The translations under genes and the position numbers were made by a program. The notes under the pieces are model-generated. The model did not search any database. It saw only the letters and a list, made by a program, of their open reading frames with translations, and was not told the DNA's origin. Positions 35,239-43,295 of a DNA stretch of 64,000 bases are shown in pieces (the stretch's first letter is position 1; each line of letters begins with the position of its first letter). Location: NCBI RefSeq assembly GCF_001422365.1, contig NZ_LMMT01000023.1:62001-126000 (forward strand). Direction: 5' to 3'. This DNA is from Pseudorhodoferax sp. Leaf265. Lineage in GTDB: Bacteria; Pseudomonadota; Gammaproteobacteria; Burkholderiales; Burkholderiaceae_C.

Positions 35239-37437
35239 TCAGGCGAGCGCCGGGCAGCGCAGCCAGTCCAGCAAGGCGCTGTGCTCCATCGGCATCGCGA
35301 TGTGGTACCCCTGCCCTTCGTGGCAGCCCATGTCCAGCAGCGCCTGCCAGGTGGCGGCGTCCTCGATGCCCTCGGCCAGCACCTGCAGGCCCAGCTTGCG
35401 GCCCAGCTGGGTGACGGTCTCGGCGATGCGCGCGCCCTGGGCCTCGCGCAGCTGGCGCACGAAGCCGCGGTCGATCTTGATGCGGTCGAGCGGCAGCCGC
35501 TCCAGGTAGCTCAGCGAGGAGTAGCCGGTGCCGAAGTCGTCGATGGCGATGGTGATGCCCTCGGCGCGCAAGGCCGACAGCGTGGACTCCAGCAGCTGCG
35601 TGGGCAGCACGGCCACCGACTCGGTGATCTCCAGCTCCAGGTGGTGGCCGTCCAGGCCGCTGGCGGCCAGCGCGCCGCGCACGGTCTCGAAAAAGCCCGG
35701 GTCGCGCAGCTGCGCCACCGAGACGTTCACCGCCATGCGGCGCGGCGCGCAGCCCAGCTCCAGCATCTCGCGCATGGTGGCGCAGGCCGTGGCCAGCACC
35801 CACTGGCCCAGCGGCACGATCAGGCCGGAATGCTCGGCCACCGGAATGAACTGGTCCGGCGGGATCAGCCGGCCGTCCTCGGTGCGCCAGCGCAGCAGCG
35901 CCTCCAGGCCCACCAGCGCCTGGGTGCGCAGGTCGCGCTGCGGCTGGTAGACCAGATACAGGCGCGCCTCGTCGATGGCCACGCGCAGCTCGGACAGCAG
36001 CAGCGCACGGTCGCGCGCCTCGGCCCCCATCTGCTCGGCGTAACGCAGGTCCTGGCCGCGGTGGTCGCGCTTGGCGCGCTTGAGCGCGATGGTGGCGTCC
36101 TTGACCAGGTCGGCGCCGGCCTCCGCCGCATGCGGCAGCAGCACATGGCCGCAGGTCAGCGTGACCTTGTGCGGCACGCCGTCCACCAGCACCGGCTGGC
36201 GCACGCATTCCAGCAGGCGCTGCGGCACCACCTGCCTGGTGGTGCCGAGGGCGCCGAAGGTGTCCGGGCCCACGCGCGCCAGCAGCACGCCGGGCGCCAG
36301 CGCCTCGGCCAGCCGCCGCGCCACGGCGGCCAGCAGGCGGTCGCCGAAACGGTGGCCCATGACGTCGTTGGCGGCACTGAAGTCGTCGATGTCCAGCAGC
36401 GCCAGGATGTGGTGGCGCGCGCCCCGTCGCGCGCAGGCGTCCACCTTCTCGATGAAGTGGGCGCGGTTGGGCAGGCCCACCTGGGTGTCGAAGTAGGCCG
36501 ACTGGTGCAGCCGCTCGAGCAGGCCGCGGTTGTGCCGCAGCGTGCGCAGGTTCGTGCAGAACACATCGAGCAGCTGCCGGTCGGCCATGCTGCGCAGGCG
36601 CGGCGCCTGCACGTAGACGGCCATGTCCTGCCCGTCGCGGCGCCCCATGTAGAGCGCCACGCCGCCCTGCGCGCCGTAGACGTTGGTGCCCTGCACCAGC
36701 GCGCGCTGCAGCAGCTGCGCGGCCCGGCTCGCGGGCAGTGCCTGCAGCGGCTGTCCGGTCAGTCCGGCGAAGCGGCCGGCCGCCGCCAGCACCTGGCCGG
36801 TGCCCGCCGCGGCCGCGCCTGCATCGCGCAGGCAGACCAGGCCTTCCTCGGGCACGTCCAGCACGGCGGCCAGCTGCGCGATGACGGCGGCGGCGAAGGC
36901 CTGCAGATTGGTCTGCTCCAGCAGCGCCGTGCCGGACTGCACGATGCGCTCCAGGCTGCGCCGGCTGGCATCGGTGTTGCACAGCTGCTCGTAGGCGCGC
37001 AGGGCGGCGGCCACGGAGGCCTGCAGGCGCGCCGGTGCCAGCTCGGCCTTGCTGCGGCAGTCGCCGATGTCCAGGCGCAGCAGCGTCTCCAGCGCGGGAT
37101 CGGGCTGCTCGGTGCGCAGCACGACGCGCGTGTGCTGCAGCCTGAGGTCCTCGCGCAGGAACTCCACCAGGCCGAAGCCGCTGTGCGGCGGCGCGTCCGC
37201 GCCCAGCAGCACCACGGCCAGGTCACGCTCCTGGCGCAGCACGGCGCGGGCCTCGGCCTCGGTGCGCGCCTGCAGCAGCACCACCGGTGCACCGAACAGC
37301 ACCAGGCCCTGCAGGCCGGCCTGCGCGGCGGCGTGCACGTCCTCGTCGTGGTCGACCACGAGCACACGCCAGTCGCGCGCAGCCGCGGCGGTCAGGATCG
37401 CGCCGGCGCGGGCCGGCGCGGGTGCGCGTGGGGGCAT
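35239..37437 (-). CDS. EAL-domain c-di-GMP phosphodiesterase with degenerate receiver, DUF3369 and GGDEF domains
   Basis: A 732-residue protein with four regions: a receiver-like domain (about 20-140), DUF3369 (about 155-305), a GGDEF-like domain (about 310-480) and EAL (about 490-730). The receiver has LAVVLLGADAPP where the phosphoacceptor Asp is expected and seems unable to be phosphorylated. The GGDEF signature is VGPDTFG, so cyclase activity is unlikely. The EAL domain keeps GLEALLRW, NVSVAQL, EITES, DDFGTGYSSL, KIDRGFV and AEGIE, so it should hydrolyse c-di-GMP. The start at 37437 is one base after the stop of the diguanylate cyclase gene, so synthesis and breakdown enzymes are cotranscribed. 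Confidence 0.88.
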   Translation of the reverse strand: MPPRAPAPARAGAILTAAAARDWRVLVVDHDEDVHAAAQAGLQGLVLFGAPVVLLQARTEAEARAVLRQERDLAVVLLGADAPPHSGFGLVEFLREDLRLQHTRVVLRTEQPDPALETLLRLDIGDCRSKAELAPARLQASVAAALRAYEQLCNTDASRRSLERIVQSGTALLEQTNLQAFAAAVIAQLAAVLDVPEEGLVCLRDAGAAAAGTGQVLAAAGRFAGLTGQPLQALPASRAAQLLQRALVQGTNVYGAQGGVALYMGRRDGQDMAVYVQAPRLRSMADRQLLDVFCTNLRTLRHNRGLLERLHQSAYFDTQVGLPNRAHFIEKVDACARRGARHHILALLDIDDFSAANDVMGHRFGDRLLAAVARRLAEALAPGVLLARVGPDTFGALGTTRQVVPQRLLECVRQPVLVDGVPHKVTLTCGHVLLPHAAEAGADLVKDATIALKRAKRDHRGQDLRYAEQMGAEARDRALLLSELRVAIDEARLYLVYQPQRDLRTQALVGLEALLRWRTEDGRLIPPDQFIPVAEHSGLIVPLGQWVLATACATMREMLELGCAPRRMAVNVSVAQLRDPGFFETVRGALAASGLDGHHLELEITESVAVLPTQLLESTLSALRAEGITIAIDDFGTGYSSLSYLERLPLDRIKIDRGFVRQLREAQGARIAETVTQLGRKLGLQVLAEGIEDAATWQALLDMGCHEGQGYHIAMPMEHSALLDWLRCPALA

Positions 37438-37438
37438 G

Positions 37439-38173
37439 TCAGTTGTGCAGTTGCAGGTCGCCGCCTGCATGCGCGACGCAGTTGCGGCCGCCACGCTTGG
37501 CCGCGTACAGCGCCTCGTCGGCCTGGCCGTAGGCCTCGTCGAAGCTGGCCCCCGCGGGCATGCAGCTGATGCCGAAGCTTGCCGTCACACGGCTGCCGTC
37601 GGGCAGGCCGAAGGCATGGGCCTCGATGGCGCGGCGGGCACGCTGGGCCACGGCCTCGGCAGCCTCCGGGTCGTCGTGCGGCAGCAGCAGCGTGAACTCC
37701 TCGCCGCCGACGCGGCCGAGCAGGCCCTGCGCCGGCACCGCCTGCTGCAGGCAGGCCACCACGCCCAGGATGACCTTGTCGCCCATGGGATGGCCGAAGC
37801 TGTCGTTGACACGCTTGAAGTGGTCGATGTCCAGCACGATCAGCGTGAGCCCGCTGTGCGCGAACAGCTGGTTCACGCGCTCGATGATGGCGGCGCGGTT
37901 CAGCACGCCGGTCAGCGGGTCGTGCGTGGCGCGGTACTGCAGTTCGCCGGCCAGCTCCTGCAGGCGCTGGTTCAGCTGGGTCATCTCCAGCTCGGCGCGG
38001 TCGCTGCGGCGCACCAGGCGGCGCGTCTCGCGCAGCAGGCGGTCGTAGGCGGCGAGCAGCTCGCCCAGGGCCGCGTGCGCGCCGTCGGGCCCGGCGGCAT
38101 GGGCCGCGCGCGCGGCCAGCAGCGCACGGTGTTCGGCGTCGAACAGGTCAGGCGCCTCGCCGGGCCCGTCCAT
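37439..38173 (-). CDS. siaD: diguanylate cyclase, SiaD-like
   Basis: A 244-residue soluble protein with an alpha-helical N-terminal region (about 1-85) and a GGDEF domain with intact GGEEF in GRVGGEEFTLLLPH and DIDHFKRVNDSFGHPMGD. No RxxD inhibitory site is seen before GGEEF. In Pseudomonas aeruginosa, SiaD is a cyclase switched on by unphosphorylated SiaC; the position directly after SiaB and SiaC genes makes this its counterpart. The ATG at 38173 has GGAGA in front on the minus strand. The N-terminal helices would be the SiaC contact by analogy. Confidence 0.85.
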   Translation of the reverse strand: MDGPGEAPDLFDAEHRALLAARAAHAAGPDGAHAALGELLAAYDRLLRETRRLVRRSDRAELEMTQLNQRLQELAGELQYRATHDPLTGVLNRAAIIERVNQLFAHSGLTLIVLDIDHFKRVNDSFGHPMGDKVILGVVACLQQAVPAQGLLGRVGGEEFTLLLPHDDPEAAEAVAQRARRAIEAHAFGLPDGSRVTASFGISCMPAGASFDEAYGQADEALYAAKRGGRNCVAHAGGDLQLHN

Positions 38174-38305
38174 GTCAGTTCTCCACGGCGCTGGCGCGCC
38201 ACCCGCAGGATGCGAAACTGGCGCGCAAGCCGCTGCCCCGAAGGCCGCGGAGCAGGCCATGCCGGCAGACGCGGTGGAACGGGCTCTGCCCGGCCGCTCG
38301 CGGCG

Positions 38306-38319
38306 CCCCCTTGAGGGGG
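38306..38319 (-). repeat. C5/G5 hairpin between siaC and siaD
   Basis: CCCCC-TTGA-GGGGG forms a short GC-only stem with a four-base loop in the 194-base gap between the siaC and siaD genes. No T-tract follows on either strand. It may attenuate or stabilise the transcript between the two genes, or simply be a common intergenic repeat. Confidence 0.3.
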
Positions 38320-38367
38320 GATGGGATTTCTACACGCAGTGAGACATCCAAACGGGGGTGTTTCATC

Positions 38368-38757
38368 TCAGGCCTGCTCCACGGGATGGCTGGCGAACGC
38401 GATCGCCGGGAAGTCGTCGCGCAGCTCCTCGCCGAACTCGAGGATGGTGTCGTCCTCGGCATCGTGGTACCAGTGCAGCGCGACCTGGTTGCCGGCGTCC
38501 ACCGCGTCGTTCAGCGCCTCGATCAGGTTGAACAGCATCTTGGTGCTGGAGCTGTTGAAGTAGGCCAGCGCGATGTGGATCTCGATGCTGCGCCCGTCCT
38601 CGCCGGCCAGGTAGTTCCTGAGCTGCGCGATGACCTCGCCGTAGAAGGCGGCGGCATTCTCGGGGTAGGACTCGCCGCGCAGGTGCAGCTGGTGCTGGTC
38701 GAAGCGGAAGTCCACCTCGGGCGAACTGGGCGTCGGGGCGATGTAGAAGTTGTCCAT
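38368..38757 (-). CDS. siaC: SiaC family regulatory phosphoprotein (DUF1987)
   Basis: A 129-residue protein matching the SiaC family: it begins MDNFYIAPTPSSPEVDF and contains ALAYFNSSSTKMLFNLIEAL. The threonine in SSSTK (about Thr72) corresponds to the residue phosphorylated in P. aeruginosa SiaC. In that system SiaB phosphorylates SiaC, SiaA removes the phosphate, and free SiaC activates the cyclase SiaD. All four parts occur in order here. Length and motif are normal for the family. Confidence 0.9.
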   Translation of the reverse strand: MDNFYIAPTPSSPEVDFRFDQHQLHLRGESYPENAAAFYGEVIAQLRNYLAGEDGRSIEIHIALAYFNSSSTKMLFNLIEALNDAVDAGNQVALHWYHDAEDDTILEFGEELRDDFPAIAFASHPVEQA

Positions 38758-38790
38758 TGCGTGGTCTCGTGTCGGTGCCGGGCAGGTGGC

Positions 38791-39363
38791 TCAGATGGCC
38801 GCCTTGAGGTAGAAGACCGACGCGCCGCCGGCCGACTCGGCCGCGTCGAAGTCGAACTCCAGCGGCTCGCGCGCGTCGCGCGCGACGGTCAGCAGGCCGA
38901 TGCCCGCGCCCTTGCTGCCCTCGGGCGTCTCCTCGCGCAGCGTCTTGCGGTAGGCCTGCTTGATCTCGTCCAGCGTCATGCTGCGCAGCGCCTCGAGCTT
39001 GCCGCGTAGTTCTTCGGCGATGCGCGCCTCCACCGGGTTGGCGCACAGCAGCAGGAAGCTGCCGTCGTTCTCGCGCCGGATGCAGACCGCGCCATGGCGC
39101 ACCTCGCCCTCGCGCTGGGTCGGCGAGGTCAGCGCGTCGGCCGAGTAGTGCACGATGTTCTGCGCCATCTCGATGAAGCAGGAGAACAGCTTGCGCCGCG
39201 TCGGGCCGGCCACGCCGGTCACTTCCAGCTGCAACTTCACCGCGTCGGCCATGGCCGCCACGATGTGCTGCGAGAAGTAGCCCATGTAGTAGAAGATCAC
39301 CTGGTGCTCGTGCGCCAGGTGGAAGAAGGAGCCGTACCTGTCGGCGATCGGGGTCGGGGGCAT
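38791..39363 (-). CDS. siaB: SiaB family protein kinase
   Basis: A 190-residue protein resembling SiaB. It starts PPTPIADRYGSFFHLAHEHQ and contains YYMGYFSQHIVAAMADAVK and an HATPase-like N-box IEMAQNIVHYS, with a later glycine-rich KGAGIGLLTVARDA. By analogy it phosphorylates SiaC. The start at 39363 is 8 bases from the stop of the phosphatase gene, and the siaC start is 33 bases beyond its stop, so the three form one transcript. The ribosome site is weak. Confidence 0.87.
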   Translation of the reverse strand: MPPTPIADRYGSFFHLAHEHQVIFYYMGYFSQHIVAAMADAVKLQLEVTGVAGPTRRKLFSCFIEMAQNIVHYSADALTSPTQREGEVRHGAVCIRRENDGSFLLLCANPVEARIAEELRGKLEALRSMTLDEIKQAYRKTLREETPEGSKGAGIGLLTVARDAREPLEFDFDAAESAGGASVFYLKAAI

Positions 39364-39371
39364 GGCGGCGT

Positions 39372-40604
39372 TCAGGCGGTGAAGCTGAGGAAGGTCAGGT
39401 CGTCGCGGCGGTGGTGCTCGCCCTGCCAGCTGCGCAAGGCCTGGAGTACGGCGCCGTTCACGTCCGCGGGCTTGTGCGCCGGCGCGCCCAGCACGGCCTC
39501 GCGCACACGCTTCTTGCCCAGTGCGATCGCCCGCGGGCCGCCGACCTGGTCGATCAGGCCGTCGGTGGTGATGAACACCAGGCTGCCGGATTCGAGCTGC
39601 AGGCTGTGGTTGTGCCAGACATAGTCCGCCTCGCTGTCCACATAGCCCACGCCCTTGCGCTGGCCATCGACGAGTTCCACCTCCTGCGCGCCCGGGCGCA
39701 GCACGAACAGCGCCAGCCGCGCGCCGGCGAAGACCAGGCGCAGGCTTTCGGGTTCGTACCAGAAGAAGGCCGCGTCCATGCCGTCGTCCGATCCCGGCGT
39801 GGCGTCCTCGCCGCCCTGCTGGCCCAGCGTCTGCTTGATGCTGCGGTTGACCGCGCCGAGCAGTTGCGCCGGGTCGCGCGGGCCGTGCTGTTCGAGCGCC
39901 TGCGTCAGCGCGCTGGAGGCGATCAGCGTCATGAACGCGCCCGGCACACCATGGCCCGTGCAGTCGGCCACCGCGCCGAACCAGCCGCCTTCGCCTTCGC
40001 TGAACTGGTAGAAGTCGCCGCCGACCACGTCGCGCGGCTCCCAGACCAGGTCGGCCGCGGGGCACACGCGCGCCAGCGCCTCGCGCGAGCTGCGCAGCGT
40101 GGACTGCTGGATCACGCTCGCGTACTCGATGCTGTGCATGATCTGGCGGTTGCGCGAGGCCTGCATGTCCGCCACCACGCGCATGAGCTGCAGGCCATTG
40201 CCCACGCCCAGGAACACACCGCCCTGCGTGATGATGAAGCCGTCGGACAGCGCCTTCTCGCCGTGCTCCACGGTCTTGAAGGTCAGCGTGTCGATGTCCA
40301 TCGCGGCATCGACGACGAGCGGCTCCTTGTCCATGAAGGCGATGCAGCTCTTGCGCCCGTACAGCTCCATGCGGAACTGCTTGCTCATCTGCGACAGGAA
40401 GATGCTGCGGTTGATGAGGCCAATGGGCCGACGCCCCTCCACCACCGGCAGGCTGACCAGATCGCGGTGCCGGTTGAACATCTCCATGACCTTCTCGTTG
40501 GTCTCGTCCGTGGTCATGCACGGCACCGCTGTGCACAGGTCGGCGGCACTGGGCTGGCGAAAGCGCGGACGGGAATCGGTCAGGTACTCGGCAACAGCGG
40601 ACAT
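39372..40604 (-). CDS. CBS-domain PP2C/SpoIIE-type phosphatase, SiaA-like
   Basis: A 410-residue soluble protein. Residues about 20-150 hold two CBS-like repeats (LVSLPVVEGRRPIGLINRS and the GVFLGVGNGLQLMRVVAD region). Residues about 185-405 are a PP2C/SpoIIE phosphatase with metal-binding RDVVGGDFY, ADCTGHGVPGAFM, TTDGLIDQVGG and RRDDLTFL. P. aeruginosa SiaA is described as membrane bound with a HAMP domain; no membrane segment is seen here, and the sensor is CBS instead. Since CBS pairs often bind adenine nucleotides, the switch may answer to energy state rather than to an external cue. It heads the siaBCD genes. Confidence 0.85.
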   Translation of the reverse strand: MSAVAEYLTDSRPRFRQPSAADLCTAVPCMTTDETNEKVMEMFNRHRDLVSLPVVEGRRPIGLINRSIFLSQMSKQFRMELYGRKSCIAFMDKEPLVVDAAMDIDTLTFKTVEHGEKALSDGFIITQGGVFLGVGNGLQLMRVVADMQASRNRQIMHSIEYASVIQQSTLRSSREALARVCPAADLVWEPRDVVGGDFYQFSEGEGGWFGAVADCTGHGVPGAFMTLIASSALTQALEQHGPRDPAQLLGAVNRSIKQTLGQQGGEDATPGSDDGMDAAFFWYEPESLRLVFAGARLALFVLRPGAQEVELVDGQRKGVGYVDSEADYVWHNHSLQLESGSLVFITTDGLIDQVGGPRAIALGKKRVREAVLGAPAHKPADVNGAVLQALRSWQGEHHRRDDLTFLSFTA

Positions 40605-40615
40605 GGGCGACGCAT

Positions 40616-40629
40616 CCTCAAATGTGAGG
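40616..40629 (-). promoter_or_regulatory. small hairpin over the ribosome site of the phosphatase gene
   Basis: CCTCA-AATG-TGAGG is a five-base inverted repeat directly upstream of the phosphatase start at 40604. On the minus strand the arm next to the gene reads TGAGG and continues into A, so the likely Shine-Dalgarno GAGGA would be partly paired. It could lower translation of the first gene of the operon. Confidence 0.25.
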
Positions 40630-40694
40630 AAATGTTATGAACGCTGCGTGTCATCCAGATGACACAACACGGAAGAAACACCGTTTGCGCGGCG

Positions 40695-40718
40695 AAAAAA
40701 ACCGGGCCAGGCCCGGTT
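40695..40718 (-). terminator. Rho-independent terminator after the OmpA-domain gene
   Basis: AACCGGGCC and GGCCCGGTT are perfect complementary arms around a single A, giving a practical stem of seven to eight pairs. On the minus strand the stem is followed by a run of seven T. It lies 21 bases past the stop of the OmpA-domain gene and upstream of the phosphatase gene, so it separates the two transcripts. Confidence 0.85.
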
Positions 40719-40738
40719 CCTCTGGCACGCGGAAGCGC

Positions 40739-41263
40739 TCAGTCCACCAGGCGCAGCTCCACGCGACGGGCTTCCTGGTCGGAGCCACTGCCGGTCGTGA
40801 CCTCGGGCTTGCGCAGCGCGACGCGCGACTTGTCGACGCCAGCGGCGACCAGCGCGGTGCGCACCGACAGCGCGCGCTGCTTGGCCAGCTCGGCGTTCTT
40901 GGCGGCGTCGCCGGTTTCGTCGTGGAAGCCCGACAGCACGAGCTTGCGTGCGGGGGCGGCCGCCAGGGCCTGGGCCACGGCGGTGATCAGCGGCGCGGCA
41001 TCGGCCGGCAGCGCGGACTCGCCCGTACCGAAGTACAGCGTGGCGGCCAGGTCACCGACCAGCGGGGCTTCGATCAGCACGATCTCTTCGACGACGACCA
41101 CGGCCGCCGGTGCCACCACGGCCGCAGCGGGTGCGGGCACCTCGATGCTCTGCAGCTGGCGCACCACCATGGCGCTGACCGTGCTGATGACCACCAGGGC
41201 CACGATGCCGAAGGTGATCCACAGACCCACGCGCTGCGTGTCGTCCTTGTCTTCTTGGTACAT
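40739..41263 (-). CDS. OmpA family protein with single N-terminal membrane anchor
   Basis: A 174-residue protein: a short cytoplasmic start, one hydrophobic helix (about residues 14-35, WITFGIVALVVISTVSAMVV), a low-complexity Pro/Ala/Val linker, then an OmpA-like domain (about 75-174). The domain has LSGFHDETG, the helix motif NAELAKQRALSVRTALVAAG and a closing RRVELRLVD. Such inner-membrane-anchored OmpA domains bind peptidoglycan from the periplasmic side. The gene stands alone, with a clear terminator behind it. The exact cellular role is unknown. Confidence 0.85.
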   Translation of the reverse strand: MYQEDKDDTQRVGLWITFGIVALVVISTVSAMVVRQLQSIEVPAPAAAVVAPAAVVVVEEIVLIEAPLVGDLAATLYFGTGESALPADAAPLITAVAQALAAAPARKLVLSGFHDETGDAAKNAELAKQRALSVRTALVAAGVDKSRVALRKPEVTTGSGSDQEARRVELRLVD

Positions 41264-41324
41264 GCTCAGAATTCCTCGTCCGGGTTGGTTTGCAAACAGC
41301 CCGCGATTCTAGACGGGCGTGTAT

Positions 41325-41996
41325 TCACCAATTGGCGCCGAACTGCTGGCGTAATTCCTCGATCTGTTCGGCATCCAGCGACTTCGGCTGCGTCAGCATC
41401 CACAGCCGCGCGGTCTCTTCCAGCTCCTCCAGCGTGGCCATGGCCGCGGCCGGGCTGTCGTGCCAGACATTGGGCCCCAGCCGCGCGAGCATCACGGCGC
41501 GGATCGGCCGGCCGTGCTGCTGGTACCGGGCAATGGCGTCGGCCACGGCCTCGGCGGCCTCGGGTGCGCCCGGGCGGCGGTAGCCGATGTGCGGCACGCG
41601 GCCGACCTTCATGACGAAATACGGCGTGATCGGCGGCAGCAGTTCGGCCGCCGCCTCGTCGCGCAGCGAACAGGCCACGAGGTGGGTGCTGTGCGTGTGG
41701 ATGATGCAGCGCGCAGGCTGGGCCGTGGCGGCGCTGGCCTCGTAGATGCGCCGGTGCAAAACGATGGTCTTGCTGGCGCGGTCGCCGCCGGTCTGCTGGC
41801 CGTTCTCGTCCAGCCGGGCCAGGCGCGCCGGGTCCAGTGCGCCGAGACAGGCGTCGGTCGGCGTGATCAGGTAGCCGTCGGCCAGGCGCACGCTGATGTT
41901 GCCGGCCGTGGCGTGCACATAGCCGCGCGCGAACAGGCTGGCGCCCACGCGCACGATCTCGGCGCGGGCCGTGGCTTCGTCGAGGAACCCGCTCAT
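41325..41996 (-). CDS. otnC: 3-oxo-tetronate 4-phosphate decarboxylase, class II aldolase family
   Basis: A 223-residue class II aldolase/adducin-fold enzyme. NISVRLADGYLITPT and THSTHLVACSLR carry the metal-binding and substrate-binding residues. In the known tetronate pathway OtnC converts 3-oxo-tetronate 4-phosphate into dihydroxyacetone phosphate and CO2. Assignment rests on the fold and on its ATGA overlap with the kinase gene OtnK; other class II aldolases such as fuculose-phosphate aldolase share the motifs. It is the last gene of the operon. Confidence 0.85.
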   Translation of the reverse strand: MSGFLDEATARAEIVRVGASLFARGYVHATAGNISVRLADGYLITPTDACLGALDPARLARLDENGQQTGGDRASKTIVLHRRIYEASAATAQPARCIIHTHSTHLVACSLRDEAAAELLPPITPYFVMKVGRVPHIGYRRPGAPEAAEAVADAIARYQQHGRPIRAVMLARLGPNVWHDSPAAAMATLEELEETARLWMLTQPKSLDAEQIEELRQQFGANW

Positions 41997-43279
41997 CGCT
42001 TGGCGAAAGCCTTGGTGAAGAAGTCCGGCGTGCCGAAGTTGCCCGACTTGAGCGTGATGTGCAGGCCCTGCGGCGCGGCCGGGCTCAGCGCATGGCACCA
42101 GGGCACGCCCGGGTCGATCTGCGCGCCGATGCGCATCTGCGCGATCTCCAAGGCCTGCACGCAGGCGCCCGAGGTCTCGCCGCCGGCCACGACCAGCTGG
42201 CGCACGCCCAGTTCGACCAGGCCGCGCGCGATGCCCGCGATGGTCTCCTCGACCATGGCGCCGGCCTTCTCCACGCCTAGGCGGCCCTGGATGGCGCGCA
42301 CCGAGGCGGGTTCGGCCGTGGAATAGACCAGCACCGGACCGCTGGCCAATTTGTCCTTGGCCCAGGCCAGCGCCTCGCCGCGCACATCCGCCCCTTCGGC
42401 GATGCGCAGCGGATCGATGGCCAGCGCGGGCCGGCCCGTGGCGATGAACTCCGCCACCTGTTGGTTGGTCGCGACCGAGCAGCTGCCCGACACCACGGCC
42501 TGCCGGCCCTCGGCCGCCGGCAGCGCGGCGGCCTGCGAATCCGGCGCGATGCCGAAGTTGGCCGGCAGGCCGATGGCCACGCCGGAGCCGGCCGTGACCA
42601 GCGGCATGCCCTTCAGCGCAGCGCCCAGGGTCACGAGGTCGGCATTGGCCAGCGCGTCGACGATGGCGATGCCCACACCCTCGGCCTGCAGGGCCGCGAA
42701 GCGTGCGCGGACCGCGTCTGCACCTTGCGCGATGGTCTGGTAGTCCACCAAGCCGACCTTCTTCTGCGTCTGCGCCTGCAGCACGCGCACGAGGTTGGGG
42801 TCCGTCATGGGCGTGAGCGGATGGTCCTGCATGCCCGACTCGTTGAGCAGCACGTCGCCCGCGAACAGGTAGCCCTTGAACACGGTGCGCTTGTTGTCCG
42901 GGAAGGCCGGCGTGGCGACCGTGAAACCGGTGCCGAGCGCCTGCATCAGTGCATCGGTCACGGGACCGATGTTGCCCTCGGGCGTGCTGTCGAAGGTCGA
43001 GCAGTACTTGAAGTAGATCTGCTCGGCGCCCTGCTCTTTCAGCCACTGCAGCGCGGCCAGCGACTGGGCCACGGCCTCGGCCGGCGCGATGGTGCGGCTT
43101 TTCAGCGCCACCACCACGGCGTCGGCCTGCGCATCCAGCGGTGCGCCCGGCACGCCGATGGTCTGCACCACGCGCATGCCCGCGCGCACCAGGTTGTTGG
43201 CCAGGTCAGTCGCGCCCGTGAAGTCGTCGGCGATGCAGCCCAGCCGCACGCCGCCCTTGCGTTCCGTCGAATTACCCAT
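41993..43279 (-). CDS. otnK: 3-oxo-tetronate kinase, four-carbon acid sugar kinase family
   Basis: A 428-residue DUF1537-type kinase. The N-terminal substrate domain starts RLGCIADDFTGATDLANNL and contains YFKYCSTFDSTPEGNIG. The C-terminal nucleotide domain has VSGSCSVATNQQ and VVAGGETSGACVQAL. The family phosphorylates four-carbon sugar acids; OtnK acts on 3-oxo-tetronate. It lies 16 bases behind the TctA gene and overlaps OtnC. Substrate stereochemistry (L-threonate, D-erythronate or a branched acid) cannot be told from the sequence. Confidence 0.88.
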   Translation of the reverse strand: MGNSTERKGGVRLGCIADDFTGATDLANNLVRAGMRVVQTIGVPGAPLDAQADAVVVALKSRTIAPAEAVAQSLAALQWLKEQGAEQIYFKYCSTFDSTPEGNIGPVTDALMQALGTGFTVATPAFPDNKRTVFKGYLFAGDVLLNESGMQDHPLTPMTDPNLVRVLQAQTQKKVGLVDYQTIAQGADAVRARFAALQAEGVGIAIVDALANADLVTLGAALKGMPLVTAGSGVAIGLPANFGIAPDSQAAALPAAEGRQAVVSGSCSVATNQQVAEFIATGRPALAIDPLRIAEGADVRGEALAWAKDKLASGPVLVYSTAEPASVRAIQGRLGVEKAGAMVEETIAGIARGLVELGVRQLVVAGGETSGACVQALEIAQMRIGAQIDPGVPWCHALSPAAPQGLHITLKSGNFGTPDFFTKAFAKR

Positions 43280-43295
43280 GTCTTGTCCTTGTCGT

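Noticed and set aside
33555..35414. Plus-strand frame opposite the NADH dehydrogenase
   Set aside because: The product is rich in Arg, Gln and His with no domain, while the minus strand has both dinucleotide-binding loops of NDH-2.
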